DNA from: Arsenophonus apicola
GTDB taxonomy: Bacteria > Pseudomonadota > Gammaproteobacteria > Enterobacterales > Enterobacteriaceae
Reading direction: 5' to 3'
NCBI RefSeq assembly: GCF_020268605.1
Contig: NZ_CP084222.1
Coordinates: 2,232,001 to 2,296,000 of the forward strand
Length of the DNA stretch: 64,000 nt
Shown one piece after another: positions 1-10,160 of this stretch. The notes under the pieces were generated by a model, which was not told the DNA's origin, made no database searches, and worked only from the letters and a program-made list of their open reading frames with translations. The translations under genes were made by a program, and so were the position numbers. Numbering within the stretch: position 1 is the first letter of the stretch; the number at the start of each line of letters is the position of its first letter.

Positions 1-512
1 CCGCTTAAGCCTAACTTGAAAGCAAGCTCACGACCTCGATAAGGCATGGGACCAGTTAAAGGGTCAATAATGGCTTTGTGGATAAGTTCCGGAGTCTGTT
101 CTGCCACTTTCTCAATTTCAACGCCGCCTTCAGTCGATGCCATAAAGACTATCCGACGAGTGGCACGATCTATCACCGCCCCTAAATAAAGCTCTTTATC
201 AATATCCGTTGCTGCTTCTACTAAAATTTGATTAACAGGCTGTCCATGGGCGTCGGTTTGGTAAGTGACTAAGCGTTTTCCTAACCAATTTTCAGCAAAA
301 AGCCGGACTTCGTCGCGATTATTAACCACTTTGACACCACCCGCTTTACCTCGGCCACCCGCATGCACCTGACACTTTGCCACCCAAGGACTATTACCCA
401 ATTTTGTCGTGGCATCTTCTGCTTCTTTTACTGTTTTACAAGCATAACCGGTCGGTACTGGCAAACCATACTGCGCAAACAGCTGTTTTGCCTGATATTC
501 GTGTAAGTTCAT
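1..512 (-). CDS. sucC: Succinyl-CoA synthetase (ADP-forming) beta subunit, 3' end outside window
   Basis: Beta subunit of succinyl-CoA ligase, which converts succinyl-CoA, ADP and phosphate to succinate, CoA and ATP in the TCA cycle together with SucD. Reading the minus strand from the ATG at 512 gives MNLHEYQAKQLFAQYGLPVP and continues open to base 1 (about 170 codons of the roughly 388 usual). The visible part is the N-terminal ATP-grasp region, including the HAGGRGKAGGVK segment. It lies 135 bases downstream of sucB in the order sucA-sucB-sucC. The C-terminal part, and presumably sucD, lie beyond the left edge. Identification is by recognition of the protein sequence. Confidence 0.95.
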   Translation of the reverse strand, partial: MNLHEYQAKQLFAQYGLPVPTGYACKTVKEAEDATTKLGNSPWVAKCQVHAGGRGKAGGVKVVNNRDEVRLFAENWLGKRLVTYQTDAHGQPVNQILVEAATDIDKELYLGAVIDRATRRIVFMASTEGGVEIEKVAEQTPELIHKAIIDPLTGPMPYRGRELAFKLGLS

Positions 513-647
513 GATGCTCTATCCATAATTTAGTCTGACTGAGACATAACAGGTCTCTATATATTTTCATTTAAACATTGGTCAATAAAAAATTAACCAA
601 GCTTTATACTGCAGACTGAGTAAATAACTTCACTCTAATTTGGTTAT

Positions 648-1876
648 CTAGACGTCTAACAATAAACGAGCCGGATCTTCCAACATGTCCTTTATGGTCA
701 CCAAAAAGCTAACAGACTCACGTCCATCAATTAAACGGTGATCATAGGAAAGGGCTAAATACATCATTGGCAAGATTTCGATTTTACCATCAACCGCCAT
801 TGGCCTATCTTTGATAGCATGCATACCTAAAATTGCACTTTGCGGCGGATTAATAATCGGGGTTGACATTAAAGAGCCAAAAACACCACCATTAGTAATG
901 GTAAAATTTCCACCAGTCAATTCTTCAACCGTTAATTTGCCATCACGCCCCTTAACTGCTAACTCTTTAATACGCTTTTCAATTTCTGCCATGCTCAACG
1001 CATCTGCATCACGTAATACTGGTGTGACCAAACCTCTCGGCGTGGAAACAGCAATGCTAATATCAAAATAACTATGATAGAGCAAATCCTCACCATCAAT
1101 AGAGGCATTCACTTCAGGATAACGCTTAAGGCTTCCACAACCGCTTTTACATAGAAAGACATAAAGCCCAAGCGCACACCATGCCGTTTTTCGAAACTTT
1201 CACCATAATGTTTGCGTAAATCAAAAACCGGCTTCATATTGACTTCATTAAAGGTGGTCAACATGGCGGTGTTGTTTTTCGCTTCTAGTAAACGTTCTGC
1301 AATACGTTTCCGTAAACGCGTCATTGGTACGCGTTTTTCACTTCGATGAGGAGATATTGATGATGTCGTTGTAGGTGCATCATTCTGTGGCTTAATAGTT
1401 GTATTTTCGCTGGCTGTTGATTGGTTTTTAATATATTTTTCAACATCATCGCGCGTTATACGCCCGCCTACACCACTACCTTTGATATTAGCCGGGTTTA
1501 AATCATGTTCGGCAATTAAACGACGGACAGCCGGTGTTAGTACATTATGACTCTCTTCCTCAAGACTGGCAGTCTGACGTTTAGCTGGTGCCGATTCAGT
1601 TGTCTCTTTTACCTCAGCCGGGATCCCTGTACTATCACTAAGCTTTATGCGTCCCAATAGTTGTTTAGATAAAACAGTCGCTCCCTCTTCTTCCAAAATT
1701 GATTCCAGAACACCTGAATCTGCTGCTGGTACTTCGAGTACCACTTTATCCGTTTCAATTTCCACTAATACTTCATCGCGCTCTACCTGATCACCTGGTT
1801 TCTTGTGCCAAGTTGCCACTGTAGCATCGGCAACAGATTCAGGAAGATCAGGAACAAGAATTTCTATGCTACTCAT
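648..1876 (-). pseudogene. sucB: Dihydrolipoyl succinyltransferase (E2 of 2-oxoglutarate dehydrogenase), frameshifted
   Basis: E2 core of the 2-oxoglutarate dehydrogenase complex, transferring succinyl from lipoate to CoA. The first frame (1876 down to 1109, 255 residues) carries the lipoyl domain with the ETDKVVLEV lipoyl-lysine motif near residue 43, the E1/E3-binding domain (LTPAVRRLIAEHDL) and the start of the catalytic domain. It ends in an abnormal ALSVILK-stop. The second frame (1112 down to 648) continues as VNASIDGEDLL through the catalytic motif SYDHRLIDG to the normal C-terminus LLLDV. At 1126-1127 the family sequence ALKRYPEVNAS would need TTAAAGCG where TTAAGCG is read, so one base is missing. 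Restoring it gives 409 residues, matching the usual 405 or so. The start overlaps the sucA stop (ATGA). It is either a real null mutation or an assembly error. Confidence 0.9.
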
Positions 1877-4701
1877 TTTCTATCCTTTAATTTATTTACT
1901 TTTAGTGCATCATCAACCAATGCTTTTTGCTGTTCTTGATGAACAGACGCGTAGCCTACGGCGGGTGAGGCAGATGCAGGGCGCCCCGCATAGCTTAATA
2001 ATGAACCTTTTGGAATTGCTTCCCGGATATTATGCTGACTACAGTACCATGCACCCTGATTAAGAGGCTCTTCTTGACACCAGACAAAATCACGAACATG
2101 TGCATAAGGCTTTAGCGCTGTTTCTAAATCTTTATGGGGGAATGGATATAATTGTTCAATACGAACAATAGCGAGATTTTTTTGTTTGTTTTCACGACGT
2201 TGTTCAAGTAGATCATAATAAACTTTACCTGAACATAAAACGACACGTTTAACTTTTTTCGCATCTATGGGATCAACTTCGCTAATAACTTGCTGGAATT
2301 CACCATTTGCTAGCTCTTCCAAACTAGAAACTGCAAGAGGATGGCGCAGTAATGACTTGGGTGACATAACAATCAATGGACGTCGCATATTACGAAGTAT
2401 CTGGCGACGGAGCATATGATAGACCTGAGCGGGCGTAGATGGAACACAGACTTGCATATTTTGTTCCGCACACAGTTGTAGATAACGCTCTAAACGGGCA
2501 GAGGAGTGCTCTGGACCTTGCCCCTCATAGCCATGGGGTAACAACATCACTAATCCACACATGCGTCCCCATTTCTGTTCACCAGAACTAATAAACTGAT
2601 CGATAACCACTTGCGCTACATTAGCAAAATCACCAAACTGAGCCTCCCAAATAGTCAAAACCCGTGGCTCGGCAGAGGCATAACCATATTCAAAAGCAAG
2701 TACCGCTTCTTCAGACAAAACGGAATCCCAAACGTCAAATATACCTTGATTTTCCCGTATATTAGCCAGAGGGACATACACTGAGCCATTAGTTTGATTA
2801 TGAATAACTGCATGACGATGAAAAAACGTACCTCGACCGGCATCTTCACCGGATAAACGAACTTGTATCCCTTCATCAACTAATGTTGCATAAGCTAAAG
2901 TTTCTGCGGCTCCCCAATCAAGTAGTTTTTTACCGCTCGCCATTGCCTGGCGATCACTGTAAATTTTTTCCACTCGAGGCTGCATGACAATCTCTGCCGG
3001 AATAGTACTTAAACGTTTAGCTAAATCTTGCAGTCGTTTCTTTTTAACTTTGGCAGGGTAAGCATCACTCCATTCATGATTTAAGTAAGGTGTCCAGACC
3101 GAATAGTTAGTGCCTATTGGACGCCATTCATCAACGACACAATCACCGTGATCTAATTTATCACGATAGAGATTAACCATTTCGGTTACTTCATCGCTAG
3201 TAACTGTCTTTTCCGCTATCAATTTATCGGCATAAATTTTACGCGGTGTAGCATGTTTTTTAATTTTTTGATACATAATTGGCTGGGTAGCGCTCGGCTC
3301 ATCCGCTTCATTATGACCATGTCGACGATAACAAACTAAATCAATAACAACATCGCGTTTAAACTTATTGCGAAAATCTAATGCCAATCGAGTAACAAAA
3401 GCAACCGCTTCGGGATCATCGGCATTCACATGAAAAATAGGTGCTTGCACCATTTTCATGATATCAGTGCAATATTGTGTTGAACGTGCATCTTTAGGAT
3501 TGGAGGTGGTAAAACCTATCTGGTTATTAACCACAATTCGCACTGTACCACCAACTTCATAGCCTCGAGCCTGAGACATATTCAGCATTTCCTGCACGAC
3601 TCCCTGGCCAGTTACCGCCGCATCACCATGAATAGTAATAGGCAGTACCATATTACTACGACCTTCATCTAAGCGATCACGACGCGCACGGACAGAACCG
3701 ATTACTACCGGACTAACTATTTCTAAATGTGATGGATTAAAGGCTAAAGCTAAATGAACCAAAGCGCCTTCTGTTTTAAAATCAGAAGAAAAGCCCTGAT
3801 GATATTTAACATCACCAGTTCCTAAATGATCTTTATGCTTGCCGGCAAACTCATCAAACAGATCTTTTGGTTGCTTACCTAAAATGTTAACTAAAACATT
3901 TAATCGCCCACGGTGCGCCATGCCCAATACGACTTCACGCGTATCCTGTTGACCTGCATGCCGGATCAAATCCTTTAGCATCGGAATGAGCGAATCGCCC
4001 CCTTCGAGGGAAAAGCGTTTTGCGCCAGGAAATTTTGCCCCCAGATAGCGCTCTAATCCCTCAGCCGCAGTTAATTCTGATAAAAAGCGGATTTTTTCTT
4101 GTTTGCTAAATTGTTCACTAACCGGCGTGGCCAGTTCTAGGCGCTGTTGGATCCAACGTTTCTCTTCCGTGTTGGTAATATGCATGTATTCTGCACCAAT
4201 GGAAGCGCAATAAATACGCTTCAGTGCCGTATACAGCTCACTCAATTTCATGGTTTCCTGGCCAATAGCAAAAGAACCAACATTGAAGGTTTTTTCAAAA
4301 TCAGCTTCAGTTAAATCATGAAATGCAGGATCTAAATCAGGCACAGTTTCTTGTTTCCACAACTCTAATGGATCAAGATTTGCATTTTGATGTCCTCTAA
4401 TACGAAATGCGTTTATTAATTGGAGGACTTTAACTTGCTTCGCATCCAAAGACGGATCACTAACCGAAGTTTGATAACGTGTAGAATCTTTCGCCAATGA
4501 ACGAAAATATTCACGTGTTTGAGTATGGGAGTATTCACCGTTGGAGCTTGCACCTGGTAGTTTATCAAAAATGTCTCGCCAGTCTGCATTAACGGAATTA
4601 GGGTCAGTTAAGTAGTCTTCATAAAGCTGTTCGATATAAGACTGATTTGCACCAGCTAGAAAACTTGAATCTAGCCAGTCCTTCATTACGCCGTTGTGCA
4701 T
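1873..4701 (-). CDS. sucA: 2-oxoglutarate dehydrogenase E1 component
   Basis: Thiamine-diphosphate-dependent E1 of the 2-oxoglutarate dehydrogenase complex: decarboxylates 2-oxoglutarate and succinylates the lipoyl group of SucB. 942 residues, close to the E. coli 933. The N-terminus MHNGVMKDWLDSSFLAGANQ, the catalytic region VVLGMAHRGRLNVLVN, the HGDAAVTGQGVVQE ThDP segment and the C-terminal ENQGIFDVWDS and EEPLNQGAWYCSQHN segments are all intact. A second in-frame Met at codon 6 is an alternative start. Its stop overlaps the sucB start by four bases (ATGA), so the two are probably translationally coupled. It follows sdhB after a 282-base gap. Confidence 0.97.
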   Translation of the reverse strand: MHNGVMKDWLDSSFLAGANQSYIEQLYEDYLTDPNSVNADWRDIFDKLPGASSNGEYSHTQTREYFRSLAKDSTRYQTSVSDPSLDAKQVKVLQLINAFRIRGHQNANLDPLELWKQETVPDLDPAFHDLTEADFEKTFNVGSFAIGQETMKLSELYTALKRIYCASIGAEYMHITNTEEKRWIQQRLELATPVSEQFSKQEKIRFLSELTAAEGLERYLGAKFPGAKRFSLEGGDSLIPMLKDLIRHAGQQDTREVVLGMAHRGRLNVLVNILGKQPKDLFDEFAGKHKDHLGTGDVKYHQGFSSDFKTEGALVHLALAFNPSHLEIVSPVVIGSVRARRDRLDEGRSNMVLPITIHGDAAVTGQGVVQEMLNMSQARGYEVGGTVRIVVNNQIGFTTSNPKDARSTQYCTDIMKMVQAPIFHVNADDPEAVAFVTRLALDFRNKFKRDVVIDLVCYRRHGHNEADEPSATQPIMYQKIKKHATPRKIYADKLIAEKTVTSDEVTEMVNLYRDKLDHGDCVVDEWRPIGTNYSVWTPYLNHEWSDAYPAKVKKKRLQDLAKRLSTIPAEIVMQPRVEKIYSDRQAMASGKKLLDWGAAETLAYATLVDEGIQVRLSGEDAGRGTFFHRHAVIHNQTNGSVYVPLANIRENQGIFDVWDSVLSEEAVLAFEYGYASAEPRVLTIWEAQFGDFANVAQVVIDQFISSGEQKWGRMCGLVMLLPHGYEGQGPEHSSARLERYLQLCAEQNMQVCVPSTPAQVYHMLRRQILRNMRRPLIVMSPKSLLRHPLAVSSLEELANGEFQQVISEVDPIDAKKVKRVVLCSGKVYYDLLEQRRENKQKNLAIVRIEQLYPFPHKDLETALKPYAHVRDFVWCQEEPLNQGAWYCSQHNIREAIPKGSLLSYAGRPASASPAVGYASVHQEQQKALVDDALKVNKLKDRK

Positions 4702-4852
4702 TGTGATCCCTTAAGCCTATAGGCTTTAGTTTTCGTCGTAGTTAACAGTACCGTTTTTATATAGACGGTTTCAATAAAGATTCTTTGAACGTGTTCTATG
4801 CACGATTATTAATAAAGGGGGCTTTTTATTAAATTCCCCTTATCGTAAGAAC

Positions 4853-4880
4853 CTTTAAAAACCGTAACCGGTTTTTAAAG
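4853..4880. terminator. Perfect 12-bp inverted repeat between sdhB and sucA
   Basis: Arms at 4853-4864 and 4869-4880 are perfectly complementary (CTTTAAAAACCG) around a TAAC loop, with A/T runs built into the arms. It sits in the 282-base gap between sdhB and sucA, both transcribed on the minus strand. It may act as a partial terminator or an RNA-stabilising hairpin that sets the sdh/suc mRNA ratio. No gene is seen in the gap. Confidence 0.6.
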
Positions 4881-4983
4881 ACTCCTGCCATAATTTAACA
4901 CATAAAAATAACAGTAATTTAAAATAATTGATTTCTATTTTTTATTTCCCGCAATATTTCTATTACGGGAAATTTTACCCAAA

Positions 4984-5700
4984 CTATGCACTACGCTTTA
5001 ATAACATTGATTTAATGTGACCAATAGCCTTAGTCGGATTTAAACCTTTTGGACAAACACTGACACAATTCATAATGCTATGACAGCGAAATACACTAAA
5101 CGCATCATTTAAATTATCCAATCTTGTCTCAGTTTCAGTATCCCGACTATCGATTAAGAAACGATAAGCAGCTAATAAACCGGCAGGTCCAATAAATTTA
5201 TCAGGATTCCACCAAAATGATGGACATGAAGTTGAACAGCAAGCACAAAGAATACACTCATATAAACCATCCAATTTTTCTCGTTGCGCTGGAGTCTGTA
5301 AATATTCACGAGCCGGTGAATTCTTGCCATCATTAATAAGGTAAGGACGAATTTTTTCATACTGAGTATAAAATTGGGCCATATCAACAATTAAATCTCG
5401 AACAACCGGCAAACCTGGCAAAGGTCGAATCACTATCTTTCTTTTATCACGACACAATGCTGACAATGGTGTAATACAGGCCAAGCCATTTTTACCATTC
5501 ATATTTAATCCATCAGAGCCACAAACGCCTTCACGACAAGAACGACGAAATGCTAAAGTCGGATCTTTTTCTTTTAGTTGAATTAACGCATCCAGCAACA
5601 TCATGTCACGCCCTTCAGCTATGTCCAAACTGTAGTCTTGCATACGTGGCATATTATCGACGTCTGGATTGTAACGATAAATGGAAAATTCAATTTTCAT
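4984..5700 (-). CDS. sdhB: Succinate dehydrogenase iron-sulfur subunit
   Basis: Electron-transfer subunit of complex II, passing electrons from the SdhA flavin to ubiquinone through three Fe-S clusters at the inner face of the membrane. 238 residues, the usual length. The [2Fe-2S] ligands appear in SCREGVCGSDG (Cys55, Cys60) and in NGLAC. The [4Fe-4S] and [3Fe-4S] ligands appear in CILCACCSTSCPS and in CHSIMNCVSVCPKGLNP. It is fourth in sdhCDAB, starting 36 bases after sdhA. All expected ligands are visible. Confidence 0.98.
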   Translation of the reverse strand: MKIEFSIYRYNPDVDNMPRMQDYSLDIAEGRDMMLLDALIQLKEKDPTLAFRRSCREGVCGSDGLNMNGKNGLACITPLSALCRDKRKIVIRPLPGLPVVRDLIVDMAQFYTQYEKIRPYLINDGKNSPAREYLQTPAQREKLDGLYECILCACCSTSCPSFWWNPDKFIGPAGLLAAYRFLIDSRDTETETRLDNLNDAFSVFRCHSIMNCVSVCPKGLNPTKAIGHIKSMLLKRSA

Positions 5701-5736
5701 AATCTACTTTCTCCGCAACACTATTAACGTCGTGCA

Positions 5737-7503
5737 TTAATAAGTACGTATTTTAGGTGGGAAGGGTTCACGTAACTCAGGTTGCATATTGACTGCTCGG
5801 CGAGCCATGGTTCCAGACTGTGGTAAATATAGCGTGTGACATAACCAATTTGTGTCATCACGATCAGGGTGGTCAAAACGACTATGTGCTCCCCGGCTTT
5901 CTGTCCGGAAATTGGCGGCTTCTGCCGTTGCAAACGCCGTTTCTACTAAATTATCTAGTTCTAAACATTCAATACGTTGGGTATTAAATTCGCGTGAAGT
6001 ATCATCCAAACGGGCGTTTTTTAAACGTTGACGAATGACTTTTAATTCTTCTAAACCCTTAGCCATCGCATCGCCTTCACGAAAAACGGAAAAATTATGT
6101 TGCATACATGCTTGTAATGCTTTACGTATTTCGACCGGATCTTCACCGCTATGGGTATTATCCCAGCGATTTAAACGCTTTAAAGCCACATCAATATCAG
6201 ATTCACTGGCATCACGCATTGAGCCTTGTTCCAGTAAAGATTCTTTCAGATGTAAGCCAGCAGAACGGCCGAATACCACTAAATCAAGTAATGAATTACC
6301 GCCTAAACGGTTGGCCCCATGAACAGACACACACGCAATTTCACCAACAGCAAATAATCCCGGGATCACAACATCTTCACCTTTTTCATTTATCGTCAAC
6401 GCCTGACCGGTTACTTTGGTTGGGATCCCACCCATCATATAATGGCAAGTAGGAATAACAGGAATGGGTTCTTTAACGGGATCAACATGAGCAAAAGTCC
6501 TAGATAACTCAAGAATACCGGGTAATCGTGACTCCAATACTTCTTTACCTAAATGATCCAGTTTTAATTTAACATGGGGTCCCCAGGGGCCATCACATCC
6601 CCTACCTTCACGGATCTCTATCATAATTGAGCGAGCAACCACATCACGGCCCGCTAAATCTTTGGCATTGGGTGCATAACGCTCCATAAAGCACTCGCCA
6701 TCTTTATTAAGTAAATAGCCACCCTCTCCACGACATCCCTCTGTCACTAATACACCCGCGCCAGCAATTCCTGTTGGATGAAATTGCCACATTTCCATAT
6801 CCTGCAATGGCACACCTGCCCTGACGGCCATGCCTACCCCATCACCGGTATTAATATGTGCATTAGTCGTTGACTGATAAATCCTGCCCGCTCCACCGGT
6901 CGCAAGAATAGTGGCTTTAGCTTTAAAGTAAACTACCTCACCAGATTCCATACATAAAGCGGTACAACCGACTATGTCACCATCCTGATTTTTGACTAAA
7001 TCCAATGAATACCATTCGGAAAAAATGGTGGTATGGTTTTTTAAATTCTGTTGATATAGGGTATGCAAAAGGGCATGCCCAGTTCTATCTGCCGCCGCAG
7101 CGGTGCGAGCCGCTTGCTCACCACCAAAATTTTTTGATTGGCCACCAAATGGACGTTGATAAATACGGCCATCATCTAAACGTGAAAATGGTAACCCCAT
7201 ATGTTCAAGTTCTAGTATGGCCTCAGGTCCGGTTTTGCACATGTATTCAATGGCATTTTGATCACCGATATAATCAGAGCCTTTGACAGTATCATACATA
7301 TGCCATTGCCAATCATCCTCATGTGTATTACCTAATGCAACAGTGATCCCGCCTTGGGCTGATACGGTGTGTGAACGGGTTGGAAAAACTTTAGAAATTA
7401 ATGCACATGACAAACCTAACTGGGAAATTTGCAATGCTGCCCGCATCCCAGCGCCACCAGCACCAATAACAACTGCATCAAACTCTCTTATTGGTAATTT
7501 CAT
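5737..7503 (-). CDS. sdhA: Succinate dehydrogenase flavoprotein subunit
   Basis: Catalytic flavoprotein of complex II, oxidising succinate to fumarate. 588 residues, identical in length to E. coli SdhA. The N-terminal FAD dinucleotide-binding motif VIGAGGAGMRAALQ is present, followed by the covalent flavinylation region RSHTVSAQGGI with its histidine near residue 45. The substrate-site segments HPTGIAGAGVLVTEGCRGEGG, GANRLGGNSLLDLVVFGR and the C-terminal ESRGAHSRFDHPDRDD are intact. The ATG begins one base after the sdhD stop. Adjacent sdhD, sdhC and sdhB complete the enzyme. Confidence 0.98.
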   Translation of the reverse strand: MKLPIREFDAVVIGAGGAGMRAALQISQLGLSCALISKVFPTRSHTVSAQGGITVALGNTHEDDWQWHMYDTVKGSDYIGDQNAIEYMCKTGPEAILELEHMGLPFSRLDDGRIYQRPFGGQSKNFGGEQAARTAAAADRTGHALLHTLYQQNLKNHTTIFSEWYSLDLVKNQDGDIVGCTALCMESGEVVYFKAKATILATGGAGRIYQSTTNAHINTGDGVGMAVRAGVPLQDMEMWQFHPTGIAGAGVLVTEGCRGEGGYLLNKDGECFMERYAPNAKDLAGRDVVARSIMIEIREGRGCDGPWGPHVKLKLDHLGKEVLESRLPGILELSRTFAHVDPVKEPIPVIPTCHYMMGGIPTKVTGQALTINEKGEDVVIPGLFAVGEIACVSVHGANRLGGNSLLDLVVFGRSAGLHLKESLLEQGSMRDASESDIDVALKRLNRWDNTHSGEDPVEIRKALQACMQHNFSVFREGDAMAKGLEELKVIRQRLKNARLDDTSREFNTQRIECLELDNLVETAFATAEAANFRTESRGAHSRFDHPDRDDTNWLCHTLYLPQSGTMARRAVNMQPELREPFPPKIRTY

Positions 7504-7848
7504 TTACGCTCCCCACACCACTATTGTTCCATAAATTAAATAAGTCATTAGTATTACAATAAAAAAAAGTTGTAATAATAATCGCAATGCAATTGACTTA
7601 ATGTAATCGGTTAATACTTGCCATAAACCTATCCAGGCATGTATCAATATGGAAATGAGCGTTAAAATAGTAAAAATTTTAGTTATTGAAAAAGCAAAAA
7701 ATGTCCGCCAAACAGTATAATTTAACTCAGTCGTTACAATAAAACTAACAATATAAATCGTATAGAGGACAATAATAATGGCAGATGCACGAAGTAACAG
7801 CCAATCTTGGGTACCGGTACGGCCTAATGTTGATGCGCTAACTACCAT
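7504..7848 (-). CDS. sdhD: Succinate dehydrogenase membrane anchor subunit
   Basis: Small cytochrome b556 anchor subunit of complex II, binding haem b and the ubiquinone site with SdhC. 114 residues against 115 in E. coli. It has three hydrophobic helices and the conserved segment ISILIHAWIGLWQVLTDYIK, which holds the haem-ligand histidine. The C-terminus YGTIVVWGA is family-typical. It overlaps the sdhC end by seven bases, indicating translational coupling. Confidence 0.96.
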   Translation of the reverse strand: MVVSASTLGRTGTQDWLLLRASAIIIVLYTIYIVSFIVTTELNYTVWRTFFAFSITKIFTILTLISILIHAWIGLWQVLTDYIKSIALRLLLQLFFIVILMTYLIYGTIVVWGA

Positions 7849-8234
7849 ATAAAAACCCCCGCCAAAATCGACAAAATAGCGGTAATAATAAACGCAGCTA
7901 TAGCGGAAATGCGTCCTACAGACAAACTCTCATCGATAAAACCAAAATCCATTAACATATGGCGAACACCGCCACAAATATGATATATCAATGCTGTCAA
8001 TACACCCCAAATAATGAATTTGATGAAAAAACTATGCATAATTTCGGTCGCATATTGAAAGCCTTCCAATGAAGAAAGCGATAATCCCAGCAGCCATAAT
8101 AAAATACCGACCGCAACAAAGGTAATAACGCCAGAGACACGATGTAAAATCGAAGCGATTGCAGTAACAGGAAAATGAATTGTCTGCAATTGAAGATTAA
8201 TAGGTCTTTGTTTTTTCACAATTTTTGCCCACAC
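7842..8234 (-). CDS. sdhC: Succinate dehydrogenase cytochrome b556 subunit
   Basis: Large cytochrome b556 anchor of complex II. 130 residues, first gene of the sdhCDAB-suc block. The protein begins at a GTG (8234) as (M)WAKIVKKQRPINLQLQ, one residue longer than the E. coli start. It has the SILHRVSGVITF helix with the quinone-site Ser/Arg and the second-helix H in ALIYHICGGVRHMLMDFG. Three transmembrane helices are visible. It is divergent from gltA across about 600 bases that should carry both promoters. Confidence 0.95.
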   Translation of the reverse strand: MWAKIVKKQRPINLQLQTIHFPVTAIASILHRVSGVITFVAVGILLWLLGLSLSSLEGFQYATEIMHSFFIKFIIWGVLTALIYHICGGVRHMLMDFGFIDESLSVGRISAIAAFIITAILSILAGVFIW

Positions 8235-8840
8235 AGCTCTTTATTGTTTTCCTACCTCCGGACCTGGAGCAGAAATCAAACAGCGATCGTGATAACAAAG
8301 TACAACTCAGCTGATAAATTAATCCATAACATATTGGCAAAAGTTGTTACTTATTAACGCTGGGTACTCCTACCACAAGGTAATCCGGAGACCTCGTTTG
8401 CAGTATATGACCTTCACATGCCCATTACAATTACAACACATTATGTTTGGAGAGATTTAGCTTGAACAGTGAGTATGATCACGATTTAAACATCGGTCAT
8501 TAAATTGATAATGTAATTTGACAAGTGTTAAACATTTATCTTACATATGATTAAGTTAAATTAATTAGTCTTTATTACCGCACAAAAAAAAGAAATTATG
8601 TAAAATAAAAATGCTAGATTGTTAGCCATAAAAAACCTAATGTTATTGTTGATATAATTTAAAATATATAAGGAACATAATAGATTATGAAATGTTAATG
8701 AAAAATTTCATTTGATAAAAACTTCGTTAAAAAATCATGATTCAAGCTTTTTAATTAATAAAATATCATGCAATTTCTAAGCGTTTTATCATGCTTTCAT
8801 GGTTGTCGGAAATTGCGTTTAAGCGCTAAGGAGACCCGTA
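8235..8840. promoter_or_regulatory. Divergent sdhC/gltA control region
   Basis: A gene-free, very AT-rich stretch between the divergent sdhC and gltA starts. In E. coli this interval carries the promoters and ArcA/CRP-controlled sites for both units, and the same role is inferred here from position. I could not assign specific operator sites with confidence. A good ribosome-binding site (AAGGAGA) precedes the gltA ATG. No tRNA or conserved reading frame was seen. Confidence 0.5.
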
Positions 8841-10136
8841 ATGGCAGGCAAAGAAAAAAAGACTATAGAACTAGTCGATAAAGATGCAGAAAAAATTGAG
8901 CTTGAAGTACTAAAACCGACACTTGGAGTTGATGTAATTGATGTCCGAGGAATAGGCTCTCAAGGTTATTTTACCTACGATCCTGGCTTTACCTCAACCG
9001 CATCCTGCGAGTCTAAAATTACCTATATTGATGGAGATAAAGGTATTCTTTTGCACCGCGGATATCCTATTGATCAATTGGCTACCAATTCTACTTATTT
9101 AGAGGTTTGTTATATACTACTTTACGGTGAAAAACCTTCACAAAACGACTATGACAAGTTTAAAAAAATTGTCACCGAACATACCATGATCCACGATCAA
9201 ATTACTCGGCTTTTGCAAGGTTTTCGTCGCGATTCTCATCCAATGGCTATTCTTTGCGGTGTAACAGGCGCACTAGCGGCTTTCTATCACGACTCATTAG
9301 ATGTTAATAATCCGCGTCATCGTGAAATTGCAGCATTTAGATTACTGTCAAAAATGCCTACCGTTGCTGCAATGTGTTATAAATATTCTATTGGTCAACC
9401 CTTTATTTACCCGCAAAATGACCTCTCTTATTCAGCGAATTTCCTTCATATGATGTTTGCTACACCTTGTGAAAAATATCTGGTTAACCCCATCATCGAA
9501 CGGGCCATGGATCGCATTTTTATTCTCCATGCGGATCATGAACAAAATGCCTCAACTTCAACGGTAAGAACCGCCGGCTCTTCTGGTGCTAATCTATTTG
9601 CATGTATTGCTGCTGGAATTGCCTCTCTTTGGGGCCCGGCTCATGGTGGCGCCAATGAAGCCTGTTTACGCATGTTAGAAGAGATTCAAACTGTCGAAAA
9701 TATTCCTAAATTTATCAAACGGGCAAAAGACAAAGATGATCCTTTCCGTTTGATGGGATTTGGTCATCGGGTTTATAAAAATTATGATCCTCGAGCCACT
9801 GTGATGAAGCAGACTTGCGATGAAGTACTTAAAGAACTTGAATTAAATGATAATATATTAGAAGTTGCCAAACAGTTAGAACATATAGCTCTCAATGACC
9901 CCTATTACATAGAGAAAAAACTTTATCCCAATGTGGATTTCTATTCTGGCATCATTTTAAAAGCGATAGGGATCCCAACAACCATGTTTACGGTTATTTT
10001 TGCTATTGCGCGTACCATTGGTTGGATTGCTCACTGGAATGAAATGCATGATGAAGAATTAAAAATCGCTCGTCCACGCCAATTATATACCGGTTACAAA
10101 CAAAGAGATTTTCATAGCGATTTAACCAAAAAATAA
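8841..10136 (+). CDS. gltA: Type II citrate synthase
   Basis: Condenses acetyl-CoA with oxaloacetate to citrate, the entry step of the TCA cycle. 431 residues, four more than the E. coli enzyme, with a slightly longer lysine-rich N-terminus (MAGKEKKTIELVDKDAEKIE). Signature segments are the HADHEQNASTSTVRTAGSSG loop, WGPAHGGANEAC with an active-site histidine, and MGFGHRVYKNYDPRA with the second catalytic histidine and CoA contacts. The N-terminal Cys-containing domain marks it as the hexameric, NADH-inhibited Gram-negative type. RBS AAGGAGA lies seven bases before the ATG. Confidence 0.98.
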   Translation: MAGKEKKTIELVDKDAEKIELEVLKPTLGVDVIDVRGIGSQGYFTYDPGFTSTASCESKITYIDGDKGILLHRGYPIDQLATNSTYLEVCYILLYGEKPSQNDYDKFKKIVTEHTMIHDQITRLLQGFRRDSHPMAILCGVTGALAAFYHDSLDVNNPRHREIAAFRLLSKMPTVAAMCYKYSIGQPFIYPQNDLSYSANFLHMMFATPCEKYLVNPIIERAMDRIFILHADHEQNASTSTVRTAGSSGANLFACIAAGIASLWGPAHGGANEACLRMLEEIQTVENIPKFIKRAKDKDDPFRLMGFGHRVYKNYDPRATVMKQTCDEVLKELELNDNILEVAKQLEHIALNDPYYIEKKLYPNVDFYSGIILKAIGIPTTMFTVIFAIARTIGWIAHWNEMHDEELKIARPRQLYTGYKQRDFHSDLTKK

Positions 10137-10160
10137 TTATTTTTTATTCTGATAAATAGA

